64,000 nucleotides of DNA from Thermosulfurimonas sp. F29 (lineage in GTDB: Bacteria; Desulfobacterota; Thermodesulfobacteria; Thermodesulfobacteriales; Thermodesulfobacteriaceae), in the NCBI RefSeq assembly GCF_019688735.1, contig NZ_JAIFYA010000002.1:372001-436000 (forward strand), read 5' to 3'. A program made the position numbers and the translations under genes. Below the pieces are notes generated by a model. It was not told the DNA's origin. It searched no databases and worked only from the letters and a program-made list of their open reading frames with translations. Shown here piece by piece: positions 54,460-62,986 of the stretch (position 1 is the stretch's first letter; every line of letters starts with the position of its first letter).

Positions 54460-55077
54460 ATGAAGAGGTTAGTAATTCTTTCTATCATCTTTGTAGTACT
54501 GTCAGGGATATGTTTTGCAGGGAAGATTCCCGCATTACAACACAAGATTAATCCGAAGCAGATTCCACCGAAACCTGAAGTTGAAAGACTAAAGCCTCTT
54601 CGACCACCCTTACTTCCGGATATAAAAACCGAACTCAGGTGGGATCTTGTGAGGTATGTTGGGCAGTACTCAAGAAGAGCCATAGTACGCCTTACGGCAA
54701 CCTTTACCAACATAGGAGGTGACTTACAGCGCTGTCCTGACCCACCCTGTAAGGTGGTCCTACGGTCTCTTGAGCCCAGTTCTCCTCGCAGGGTGAGGGA
54801 GGTACTGGCTCAGCAGACATTTGATAGTTTTAGAAGCGGACAGAGAATAGTCCTTACCAAGGAAGTAGAGGTATATTGTGCAGAAGAGTTTTCTCCTATA
54901 TTTGAGGCACTTCACGATGTAAACTTTGAGAACCCTAATTCCTACTTTTATCACGACCCTGATTACCTTAGACCCAGAGGATATGACTCAAACTACAGAA
55001 ATGACACCAAAGAGATTGACCAGGATGATATAGAGAGAGCCTTATGGGATTGGGGCTGTAGACCAACAAGGAGATGA
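54460..55077 (+). CDS. exported protein of the surface-protein island
   Basis: 205 residues, signal peptide MKRLVILSIIFVVLSGICFA with cleavage before GKIPALQ, then a Pro/Lys/Gln-rich linker. LVRYVGQYSRRAIVRLTATFTNIGGDLQ resembles a CARDB-type strand pair. Cys pair in RCPDPPCK. The gene is lower in G+C than both neighbours and is bracketed by a 17-bp inverted repeat, suggesting arrival as a unit. Good AGGAGG site. Function unknown. Confidence 0.7.
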   Translation: MKRLVILSIIFVVLSGICFAGKIPALQHKINPKQIPPKPEVERLKPLRPPLLPDIKTELRWDLVRYVGQYSRRAIVRLTATFTNIGGDLQRCPDPPCKVVLRSLEPSSPRRVREVLAQQTFDSFRSGQRIVLTKEVEVYCAEEFSPIFEALHDVNFENPNSYFYHDPDYLRPRGYDSNYRNDTKEIDQDDIERALWDWGCRPTRR

Positions 55078-55095
55078 AGTAGAAGAAGTTTCCCG

Positions 55096-55112
55096 CTCTC
55101 CCCGCTCTTTCC
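55096..55112 (-). repeat. right arm of 17-bp perfect inverted repeat
   Basis: CTCTCCCCGCTCTTTCC, exact complement of the arm at 54418, 18 nt after the stop of the enclosed gene. As an RNA it could pair over 600 nt away; alone it is not a terminator. Confidence 0.75.
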
Positions 55113-55150
55113 ATTTTAGGAGTTACGAGAAAAGACCAGGAGGAGTAGAG

Positions 55151-58057
55151 ATGAAAAAGGTAGGACTGATAGCCCTGGTCATAGCTCTCCTTATCAGGGG
55201 AGGGCTTGAGGCCGGGACCATCAGGGGCATGGCCCTTAAGGGGACGATGATGAAGGAAACAAAGGGAGTTCCCTCATCCACCATTCGGAAACCTGAGCCC
55301 GGAGCCGTCAAGGGAACACCCCTCAGGGGTGCGGCACCGAAGCAGGGGGGCCCCTCATTCACTATCCGGAAGAACCTTTCCACCGGCTCAGAGAAGACCG
55401 GCCCCGTTCAATTGCGTGCAAGGGTGATAAATACCCGCTCCGATCTATCCCTAGAACGGGTCTACCTTGCGGGCTGCAATATCCATGTGGTGATAAGGAA
55501 CCGGGGGAAAGGTGCCGTAAGCGACGAGGACTACAGGACCGGAAGGCTCGTGGTGGAGCTTAAGCCCGCCGTGACCGGGAAGGAGGCCGTTAAGGCAAGG
55601 CTGCCAAAGACCGGAAAACACACCTTCACCCTCAAGAATGTGGATCCGAAGAGGATGCTCAGGAAACCCGGTGCCCGGGTGGATTTTGATACGAGGATAA
55701 AGTGTGCCGGGAGAATCTCAATAAAGATTTCCCTTGAAGGGTTTAAAAAGGATGGGAGCGCCGGAAGAAAGTATTTGTACAGTGCCCTGGTGCCGCCTCT
55801 GATTTGCACTCCAAGGGCTCTATCTTCCGGGATAAAAGTCACAAAGAAACCTTCCTCTGTGGGAGAAGGGGAAAAAGCTGGACTTCGCGGGCCTAAACAA
55901 AAAGAAAGGATCGCAAAAGGCCGGAAAATTACCTCTAAAACGGCGGTCTCCATGAGCAGGTCTCTGCAAAAGGCCAGATCTTTTTCCCCGACGCAAAAAG
56001 AACTGAAGCCTATGAGTAGAATCCCCGGAGGACTTGCAGGAAGGGGCTTTAAGCCCGCAGAAGAGCTGAAGGGCCGAACAGGCCGGATACCCAACCCGGT
56101 TAGGTTGATACCCTACTGCGGAAACGGTGAGTTCACCTCTCCCAAACACGGAGCCACATATTACTACCGAATGTTGGGCGTCATGGAGAACACTCTTTCC
56201 CTGCGAGAACAGGGCTCCCTGGAATGGACGGGAGAATGGGTCCACTGGAAAAAGCCCTGTGCTTACAGCACCGAAGGAGATTACAGCGAGTTTGATGATG
56301 AGAGGTACGAGTACAACTTCAGTTTGGTTTGCTTGGACGACGGTAAAACTTTTACCATGAAGCATGCTCTTGGTTTCTGGGCGTTTGAAAATCATGAAGA
56401 ATCTCGAGATTACTTTTTCCGTCCTGTATATGTGGAAGGAGCAGCAGCTCCAGCCTCGGGAAAGAGATTTCAGGTTGTGGTAAATGTGGTGGACAGGAAC
56501 AGCAACGAGACTGTGGCCACCTACAGAAGCGGCATCTTCCGGCTTCTCTACTATACGGGACAGGGAGAATTTTCCGAGGAGGAACCGTCCTCAGAACAGC
56601 CAACCGTGTTCACCATCGTTCCTCCTGTGGTTCTGGAGGAGTATCGGGCAGGAACAGAGAGCCAGGTGACCCGTGGGGAAGTGAATCTCATGAGGGCCGA
56701 CAATGTCGTCAGTATAAGTGAGGTAGGCCTGGGAGGAGGATTAGTGCTTAAGGTTGTTCCTATATTTAAGACCAGGGATGGATCTGACATAGCTGAAACG
56801 TGCGGCAATTTGGAGGTGAAGGACCGGACGAAAATGATAGTCTTCGTAGAAAAAGAAGATCCAATTTATCCAACCGATGTTGTGGTTATTGAGCGAACTG
56901 AGGACCTCTCGCCTCCATCATATGATTGGGTGGCTGATGGGTCCCGGTATTACCCCCAGCACCCGATAATATTTGCTGCAACTATGGAACGAAATTGGAA
57001 ACAGGTTATTTTCCGCTTCGAGCTGGAATTCTGCGGACGCCGCTTTGAGGTGCCCCATCAGGTAGTCGTTTATCGCGACAGGGATGAGGCCCATCCCATG
57101 AGGGTCTATATTGACAGGGTAAGACGCGGCGACTACCTCAGCGCAAGCACCACAAACTATGTGGAATATCACACCGAAGGTTACGCCACAGGGGGCTGTT
57201 TCAGGCTCTATGTGTGGAACCCCCTCACCGCCTCGTGGGAGCTTCTTCATAACGAGATCTACAATCTCGGAAGGGGAGATTTTTCGGTAAATCTTGAGAA
57301 TCTTAAAGAAGACTATGTGGGCAGGAGTGTGAAGCTGAGGCTGGACTGGTGCTCCCTCTGGGACCCTCCTGAAGGATGTAAATGCGAAGGTCGTGAAGAG
57401 GGTCTCATAGATTCTTATGTTCGAGAGTTCCCCTTCAGGAACATAGTGGTCCTTGCTCCCACTCAGGGCGAGGAGGTCTTGGTGAATACGGATTATGTGG
57501 TGAGGTGGGCCTCCTCGGATCGAGCGGGACAGGTAGAGATTTATTTCTGTCAATGGGGTAGCGGCGACTGTTTTCTTCGGGCGAGGATAGGAGATACCGG
57601 CTCCTATGTGTGGCATGTGAGGGAAGAGGATTATGCCCTTGGAGCAAGGGGCGCCACCATCAAGGTAAAAAAGATAAGTAATGGCTACGAGGTTGTCGGG
57701 GAGAGCAAGAAATTCAGGATCCTTCCCTGGGGGATAGACATAATTACTCCCGCAGGGGGCGAACGCATATCAAGGTCAGGGACCAGCTATACCCTCATCT
57801 GGGACCTCCATGTCCCTCCGAATAAGGTGGCGGGGAAGGTGAAGCTCTACTATCGGACACGCGCTCCACGAGAAGAGTGGTCGCAGTGGCAGCTGATAGA
57901 CGAGGTTTCACCGGAGCAGGAGACCTACACCTGGCGCGTTGGAGACCTCAACGTTGCTAATGTTCAGGCTCAGGTAAAGGTTGAGTGCCGGACCCATGTG
58001 GGGGACGTTTATAGGTCCCTTTCTGCTGTAAGCGAGGTCTTTGAAATTGTGCAATAA
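55151..58057 (+). CDS. large exported multidomain protein with Kre9/KNH-like repeats
   Basis: 968 residues, signal peptide MKKVGLIALVIALLIRGGLEAG. A basic linker, about residues 20-90, contains short repeated words (TIRKPEPG, FTIRKN; KGTMMKETKG, KGTPLRG). A CARDB-like sandwich follows about 90-220, a central region with Cys pairs, and two C-terminal domains that begin NIVVLAPTQGEEVLVNTDYVVRW and IITPAGGERISRSGTSYTLIW, each with an 'l.P..Ge....t.Y.i.W' start typical of Ser/Thr-rich Kre9/KNH-like modules. Surface adhesion or matrix role inferred. AGGAG site precedes the ATG. Confidence 0.75.
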   Translation: MKKVGLIALVIALLIRGGLEAGTIRGMALKGTMMKETKGVPSSTIRKPEPGAVKGTPLRGAAPKQGGPSFTIRKNLSTGSEKTGPVQLRARVINTRSDLSLERVYLAGCNIHVVIRNRGKGAVSDEDYRTGRLVVELKPAVTGKEAVKARLPKTGKHTFTLKNVDPKRMLRKPGARVDFDTRIKCAGRISIKISLEGFKKDGSAGRKYLYSALVPPLICTPRALSSGIKVTKKPSSVGEGEKAGLRGPKQKERIAKGRKITSKTAVSMSRSLQKARSFSPTQKELKPMSRIPGGLAGRGFKPAEELKGRTGRIPNPVRLIPYCGNGEFTSPKHGATYYYRMLGVMENTLSLREQGSLEWTGEWVHWKKPCAYSTEGDYSEFDDERYEYNFSLVCLDDGKTFTMKHALGFWAFENHEESRDYFFRPVYVEGAAAPASGKRFQVVVNVVDRNSNETVATYRSGIFRLLYYTGQGEFSEEEPSSEQPTVFTIVPPVVLEEYRAGTESQVTRGEVNLMRADNVVSISEVGLGGGLVLKVVPIFKTRDGSDIAETCGNLEVKDRTKMIVFVEKEDPIYPTDVVVIERTEDLSPPSYDWVADGSRYYPQHPIIFAATMERNWKQVIFRFELEFCGRRFEVPHQVVVYRDRDEAHPMRVYIDRVRRGDYLSASTTNYVEYHTEGYATGGCFRLYVWNPLTASWELLHNEIYNLGRGDFSVNLENLKEDYVGRSVKLRLDWCSLWDPPEGCKCEGREEGLIDSYVREFPFRNIVVLAPTQGEEVLVNTDYVVRWASSDRAGQVEIYFCQWGSGDCFLRARIGDTGSYVWHVREEDYALGARGATIKVKKISNGYEVVGESKKFRILPWGIDIITPAGGERISRSGTSYTLIWDLHVPPNKVAGKVKLYYRTRAPREEWSQWQLIDEVSPEQETYTWRVGDLNVANVQAQVKVECRTHVGDVYRSLSAVSEVFEIVQ

Positions 58058-58079
58058 AAAATAATTTTGGAGGTGTAAA

Positions 58080-59493
58080 ATGAAGAAGATCTATAACTTT
58101 TTTATTAGGCTTGGGGTTATTACTGGTGGCCCCACGGGCTTTTGCCCAGGTAGGATTTGGTGTTCCCTCCGTTCTGGATTTTGAAGCTCTCAATGCCCAG
58201 GCTTTCCCCATGGGAGTCGATAAGTGCGGGTTGTGGATAAAAATCGATGCTGTTATGTGCGATTTCGATCCAGGGACAGACTTGGAAGATTTTTTCAATG
58301 AAACACTGTATCAACAAAATATTCCCTTTGTCTGGATCTACAAAAATGGCACCAAAATCGCTGAAATAAAATTATCGGAATTCGATCCTTATAGAGGTCT
58401 TTCCGGAAGATGCCAGCAGCCTCCCTTCGATTTCAAATTTTATCAACCCATATTAACAGCCGGAGAATATGCCCATATCAAGATAAAATTAGATCCTCTC
58501 GATAGAATTCCGGAAGGCGCCTTTTCGAATGGGCAGCGGGTTAAGTTTGAGTACTCCGAAAACAACAACGAGAAAGAGGTTTTTATTGGGTGTAGAGATT
58601 TAAAAATAGAAAAGGTAAAATGCCCGCCAGGGAGAATATTTGTAAGAGGAGATGTCTCTGTTTCTGCAAAAGTAACAGATTTCCATGCAGATCCAGATCC
58701 AAGGGTGCGGGGAGCATACACTGATCGTGTATATGTAAAAATGGTTCTTTTTAACGAATCTCTCGGACATTATACCTACAAGGATATCTTGGACCAAAAG
58801 AATATTTATCTTCATTACGGTGAATCTAAGGTTGTAGAGCTTAAAGGTAGAATCCCTCTTGATATTTCTAGCGGTAGTTATTCTCTAAAAGTAATATTAG
58901 AAGAGCCTCGAGATAGAGATCGTTCTAATAATTCTTTTAAATGTCCTGTTATAATTGAACCCACCGCCGTTGAACAAATGGAACAGAGGATCAGGGAGGG
59001 CAGGGTTCCCATTGTTCATCCCGGCGGAGAAAGGGCGGCCAGAGTGGCTCAGGCAGCCTTCCCGGATCTGACCGTGAGAGAGGTTACCCGGGTAAGAGAA
59101 TGTGAATATGAAATCACTATCAAGAATCTTGGTGCTCCTCTTCAGGACAGTATTTACAGCTCAAATCCCGTGATACTGAGGGTGCGGGAGAGCAAATTCC
59201 CCTATAAGGCTCTGGCCAATTTCCGCCTGAATCAGGTTGACCCGGCGAAAAGGCTCAAGACCACCAACGGCGAGGTCTCCTTCACCTGGAGGGTGCCCCG
59301 AAACCTGATGCCTCTCGACAAAGATCTCACCTTCATGGTGGATCCGGACAGAAAGATCGCGGAGAGAAACGAGCGGAACAACGCCCTGGCGAAACATATC
59401 GTTTGTAGAGGGAAGGGTTCCGCCCCCTCGCCGGTTAAGGGAAGCAGGAAACCCCCGGTAAAGAGGTTGCTTCTTCCCGGAGGGAAAAGGTAA
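58080..59493 (+). CDS. exported CARDB-like protein, frameshift in the signal peptide
   Basis: A GGAGGTG site and ATG 58080 start MKKIYNFF, but a run of six Ts (58098-58103) throws the frame. With five Ts the reading becomes a perfect signal peptide MKKIYNFLLGLGLLLVAPRAFA, and the body continues to 59493 (about 470 residues). The body holds two CARDB-like units (RVYVKMVLFNESLGHYTY with SYSLKVILEEPRDRDRSNNS; ITIKNLGAPLQDS with RNERNNA) and a basic tail (RKPPVKRLLLPGGK). The first two-thirds are A+T-rich, the last third G+C-rich. It is a phase-variable gene, a pseudogene or a read error. Confidence 0.65.
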
Positions 59494-59520
59494 AAAGGGG
59501 AGTAGGCTCGTGGAAAGGAT

Positions 59521-60057
59521 ATGGGAAAGGAACCGCGAACATATTCTAAAGTCATATTGATCGGTTTCCGGGCCACCGGAAAGAGCACCGTGGGGGAGTT
59601 GCTCGCCGAAAGGCTGGGATGGTCCTTCGTGGACCTCGACGGGTACCTCGAGAAAAAGCTCGGGAAGAGCATCCGGGAGGTGGTGGAGGAGGACGGCTGG
59701 GAGGCCTTCCGGGAGGAAGAGCGGAAGGCCATGCGGGAGTTTGCCGGAAAGAGAAATCTGGTGCTCTCCCTCGGGGGAGGGGCGGTGATGCACGAGGCCG
59801 AAATGGAGGCCCTTAAGGAAGGGGCACTCGTGGTCTGGCTTGTCGCTTCGGTTGAGACCATCCTTGAGCGCCTTTCCCGCGATCCCAGAACCGCCACCCA
59901 GCGCCCGGCCTTAACGGAGAAGGCGCCGGAGGAGGAGGTACGGGAACTTCTTGCCGCGCGCGAGCCCCTTTACGCCCGTTTTGCGGACCTCAAGTTCGAC
60001 ACGGAGACCCTCTCCCCGGACGAGATAGTCCGGCTTGTTTCGGAAAAAGCTTTCTAA
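59521..60057 (+). CDS. aroK: shikimate kinase
   Basis: 178 residues; phosphorylates shikimate in chorismate synthesis. P-loop GFRATGKST (15-23), FVDLDGYLEKK with the substrate Asp, VLSLGGGAVM, and the lid Arg region RDPRTATQRP. AAAGG site close ahead of ATG 59521. Overlaps the convergent cytochrome gene by 4 nt. Confidence 0.93.
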   Translation: MGKEPRTYSKVILIGFRATGKSTVGELLAERLGWSFVDLDGYLEKKLGKSIREVVEEDGWEAFREEERKAMREFAGKRNLVLSLGGGAVMHEAEMEALKEGALVVWLVASVETILERLSRDPRTATQRPALTEKAPEEEVRELLAAREPLYARFADLKFDTETLSPDEIVRLVSEKAF

Positions 60058-60380
60058 TCCTTCCGAAAGGTCTTCCACACATACTCGGCGATGGCCCGGG
60101 CCTCATCGTCGGGGATTCTTCTCTCGGAAAAGGTGGGCATTCCCGGACCGGGATGACGCATCTTTTTCACGATGTCCTCCGGCGAGGTGATGCCGTTCCG
60201 GATGAGCACCTCCCGATAGAGCTCCTTGCCCTTGCGCACCACATTGCGCCCTCCGGGATGACAGAAGTTGCAGTGGCGCCGAAAGAGCCGGGCCCCCTTT
60301 TCCGGGGTCCCGGCCCGGACTCCACCGGAAAGAACCCAGAAAAGCCCCATCAGCAGCGCGAGTTTGCCCCACTTTTTCAT
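60054..60380 (-). CDS. small periplasmic mono-haem cytochrome c
   Basis: 108 residues with a signal peptide (LALLMGLFWVLSGGVRA). One haem site, CNFCH, and a distal Met in GPGMPTF, so a class I cytochrome c electron carrier. Its length and C-terminal AIAEYVWKTF fit this class. ATG with GGAGGG upstream. Separate from the nine-haem gene at 24475. Confidence 0.9.
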   Translation of the reverse strand: MKKWGKLALLMGLFWVLSGGVRAGTPEKGARLFRRHCNFCHPGGRNVVRKGKELYREVLIRNGITSPEDIVKKMRHPGPGMPTFSERRIPDDEARAIAEYVWKTFRKD

Positions 60381-60403
60381 GACGGTTCCCTCCTTATTTT
60401 TAT

Positions 60404-60988
60404 TTACCCCTCAAGGGCCGCAAGGATCCGGCGTCTGAGCTCTCCGATGCCCTCTCCCGTGCGACAGGAGGTGAGAAGGACCTCGGACAGGGCCTCTCCG
60501 AGCCCCCTGCGCCAGCGTTCCTCAAAGCTTTTCCGCTGAGACTTCTTAACCTTGTCGATCTTGTTGAGCACCGCAAGGTAGGGCCTCCTCAGTTCGTGCA
60601 CATAAAACACCAGGGTCCGGTCCAGCTCGTCGGGCTCGCGCCGGATGTCAAAGATGAGCACCAGAAGCCGCAGAGGCCGAGGGGCGGAGAGGTAGCCCTC
60701 CACCAGCCGCCGCCAGGCCTTCTGCACCCCGGGCGGAACTCTGGCAAAACCGTACCCGGGAAGATCCACCACCAGAAAGCGATGATCCACCCGGAAAAAG
60801 TTGAGGGCCCTGGTGAACCCCGGAGTGGAGGACACCCGGGCCACCTTCCTTCGCCCCAGAAAGGCATTGATGAGGGACGACTTTCCCACATTGGAACGCC
60901 CCAGGAAGGCCACCTCCGGAAGCCCCGGAACCGGCAAATCCTCCGGCTTAACCACGCTCTTGACAAACTGGATCTCGCGGAAGGACAT
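60404..60988 (-). CDS. engB: ribosome-assembly GTPase EngB/YsxC
   Basis: 194 residues. G1 loop FLGRSNVGKSSLI (30-38 core), G3 VDLPGYGFARVP, G4 LNKIDKVKK and the G5 SCRTGEG. The family helps 50S subunit assembly. AAGGAAAG precedes ATG 60986-60988. Divergent from the vapB-like gene, sharing a 67-nt promoter region. Confidence 0.95.
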   Translation of the reverse strand: MSFREIQFVKSVVKPEDLPVPGLPEVAFLGRSNVGKSSLINAFLGRRKVARVSSTPGFTRALNFFRVDHRFLVVDLPGYGFARVPPGVQKAWRRLVEGYLSAPRPLRLLVLIFDIRREPDELDRTLVFYVHELRRPYLAVLNKIDKVKKSQRKSFEERWRRGLGEALSEVLLTSCRTGEGIGELRRRILAALEG

Positions 60989-60994
60989 CTTTCC

Positions 60995-61027
60995 TTGACG
61001 AATAAAGAGGTTTTGTGTAATATTACA
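60995..61027 (+). promoter_or_regulatory. vapBC-like promoter with overlapping operator palindrome
   Basis: TTGACG (60995-61000) and TAATAT (61018-61023) are 17 nt apart. The perfect palindrome TGTAATATTACA (61016-61027) covers the -10, where binding of the antitoxin-toxin complex would shut off transcription. Confidence 0.6.
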
Positions 61028-61055
61028 TTAAACCTAATACCAAAGCAAGTTTAAC

Positions 61056-61286
61056 ATGGGTAAGGTAGTCAAAAGCTTCAGAGTAGAAGAATACTGGTGG
61101 CAAGCCCTGAAAGATTACTGTAATCGTGCCGGTAAATCCTTGAGTGAAACCCTATCAGAAGCCATTGCAGAATATCTGGCTCGACATCAGCTGGAAGATA
61201 AAAAAAGACTTATAGAAAATCTTCCCAAACTTTCTTTGGGGATAAAGAAACTGGATCGCCGCGATATCTATGAAGATTGGGATTGA
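61056..61286 (+). CDS. VapB-like antitoxin
   Basis: 76 residues. KSFRVEEYWWQALKDYCNRAGKSLSETLSEAIAEYLARH reads as a ribbon-helix-helix DNA-binding domain; the C-terminal DKKRLIENLPKLSLGIKKLD would wrap the toxin. Overlaps the PIN gene by 17 nt. A+T-rich, like its partner and unlike engB. Regulated through the palindrome at 61016-61027 by inference. Confidence 0.78.
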   Translation: MGKVVKSFRVEEYWWQALKDYCNRAGKSLSETLSEAIAEYLARHQLEDKKRLIENLPKLSLGIKKLDRRDIYEDWD

Positions 61287-61671
61287 TACTAATATTTTGG
61301 TTTATTATTTGGATGTCAAAAGCCCCTTTCATAAAGATATAAAAAGAAAACTAGATAAACTGATTATGGAAAATCGAGCGGTGGTAACTCCGCAGAATTT
61401 TATAGAACTCTCTTCGGTCTTGACTAAAAAAGAAGTTACCCCTGAGATTATTGAAGAAATTGTACAAACTATTTCAAGACTTTTTGTTATAGTTTGGCCT
61501 GATGAAAATACACTTACAAAATTTTTTGAACTTCTGAAAACTTATCCCAGACGGGGAGTAAAGGTTTTTGATTTGTTTTTGGTGGCCACCTTTTTAAGCC
61601 ACCATATTCATACCATTTATTCCTATAATACGAAAGACTTTCAGGACATAAAAGAAATTAACCTCTACTAA
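61270..61671 (+). CDS. VapC-like PIN-domain ribonuclease toxin
   Basis: 133 residues. PIN acids are in place: Asp6 (IGIDTNILVYY), Glu46 (NFIELSS) and Asp101 (VFDLFLVATF). Expected to cut tRNA or rRNA when free of antitoxin. The A+T-rich composition suggests recent acquisition. It overlaps the convergent DUF362 gene by 14 nt. Confidence 0.85.
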   Translation: MKIGIDTNILVYYLDVKSPFHKDIKRKLDKLIMENRAVVTPQNFIELSSVLTKKEVTPEIIEEIVQTISRLFVIVWPDENTLTKFFELLKTYPRRGVKVFDLFLVATFLSHHIHTIYSYNTKDFQDIKEINLY

Positions 61672-62578
61672 TCGCTATAAACAAACGCTTAACGAAACCC
61701 CGGATCAGGCGCAGGGGATGGAAGGTTACCGGAGAAAGTTTTTCGGGAAGCCCGAAATCCGAGAGATCCGGAAAATCGGGCGAGGTGCTCACCTCTTCGG
61801 GTCTGGCACCGTAAAGACGCATCCTGAGGGCCGTTCGCCAGAGGGGGACCTCTTTCGGAGAAAGACCCAGGGCCAGATAAAGGGCGGTGTCGAGGGCCAC
61901 GGGGTCTTTGGACGCAAAAAGAAGGCCCAGCTCCCTGGGCCGGCCTCCGGTGGGGCCGCGTTCCTCCATGGCCACAATAGCGTCAATCAGGTTTATGCCC
62001 ACCGGCAAAAGCTCCCCCACTTCGAGGATCGTGCGGAAAAAGAGGTCGCCTTTCTCCCCCAGTCGGGCGTGAAACAGGGGTTTTTGCCAGCCCACCACGC
62101 AGCCGAAGAGGTTCTTCACCGCCAGTGTAAGAAGAAGCTGATCGTGAGCCTTAAACCTGGGTAGATTCACGATCAAATCGGCACAAAGGGCTTCCCGGGC
62201 CAGCCTCACGGTAACCCCGCAGGCCAGCCTTACGGGGACTGAAGGAGTGAAACGGACGATTCTCACGGGAAGGCCGGAAAGAGCCCGGGTGAGTCCCGAG
62301 GCCCGGGCCACGCTCCGGGCCGTGCCGAAGGCCGGCGAGTCCCCCACCGTGACCTCCGCTCCCCGCTCCAGCAACCACTCGCACACCGCCCGCACCACCA
62401 CCGGATGGGTGCAGGAAAGGGCGGCGTTCCTCGGGGCCACCAGGTTGGGTTTCACCAGCACGCGCTGTCCCGGGACGACCTCGAAGCGGAGTTCCCGGAA
62501 AAGCCCGGCCACCGCCCCTCGCACCCCGGCGGGCTCGTAGGAAACACAGTACGCACACCGTACGGGAATCCCGGACAC
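61658..62578 (-). CDS. DUF362-domain protein
   Basis: 306 residues. VLVKPNLVAPRNAALSCTHP, RGAEVTVGDSPAFGTA, DLIVNLPRFKAHDQLLLTLAVKNLFGCVVG (in pieces) and GPTGGRPRELGLLFASKDPVALDTAL are the DUF362 signature. No ferredoxin CxxCxxC module is attached, unlike many family members. Function is not established; the conserved Lys/Asp/His suggest a metal-dependent enzyme. GTG start at 62576-62578. Confidence 0.85.
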   Translation of the reverse strand: MSGIPVRCAYCVSYEPAGVRGAVAGLFRELRFEVVPGQRVLVKPNLVAPRNAALSCTHPVVVRAVCEWLLERGAEVTVGDSPAFGTARSVARASGLTRALSGLPVRIVRFTPSVPVRLACGVTVRLAREALCADLIVNLPRFKAHDQLLLTLAVKNLFGCVVGWQKPLFHARLGEKGDLFFRTILEVGELLPVGINLIDAIVAMEERGPTGGRPRELGLLFASKDPVALDTALYLALGLSPKEVPLWRTALRMRLYGARPEEVSTSPDFPDLSDFGLPEKLSPVTFHPLRLIRGFVKRLFIAISRG

Positions 62579-62737
62579 CTCGACCTTCCCTCCGCCAGTC
62601 TCCTTCGGTACAGTTAATCGCTTCCGCGACCTCCGGCCCCGTTTAACGAATCGTGGCCTTCCGTTTTGCTAAATTCTCGGAAAGCCATTATAACCTTTAA
62701 TTCAAAGGTCTAACGGTAAACAATCAGGAGGCCGGAA

Positions 62738-62986
62738 ATGAAGCTGCGTCGTCTGGCGGTGAGCGAAGAAGGTTTCGTCTTCGATCCGGAGACCGGAAAC
62801 AGTTATACGGTAAACGAAACCGGACTCCGGATCCTGAGGCACCTTAAAGAGGGACTACCCCCCGAAAAGATCGTGGCGGAGCTGGTGAAGGAGTACGAGG
62901 TGAGCCCCGAGGAGGCGGAAAGAGATCTCTACGAGTTTGTGGAGACCCTGAAGGGACTCGGGCTGTGGGAGGGTGAACATGGTTAA
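62738..62986 (+). CDS. PqqD-like (RiPP recognition element-type) protein
   Basis: 82 residues. EEGFVFDPETGNSYTVNETGLRILRHLKEGLPPEKIVAELVKEYEV (in pieces) is the PqqD winged-helix plan. PqqD proteins bind a precursor peptide and hand it to a modifying enzyme. AGGAGG site ahead of ATG 62738. It overlaps the next gene by 8 nt, so the two are translated together. Confidence 0.82.
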   Translation: MKLRRLAVSEEGFVFDPETGNSYTVNETGLRILRHLKEGLPPEKIVAELVKEYEVSPEEAERDLYEFVETLKGLGLWEGEHG

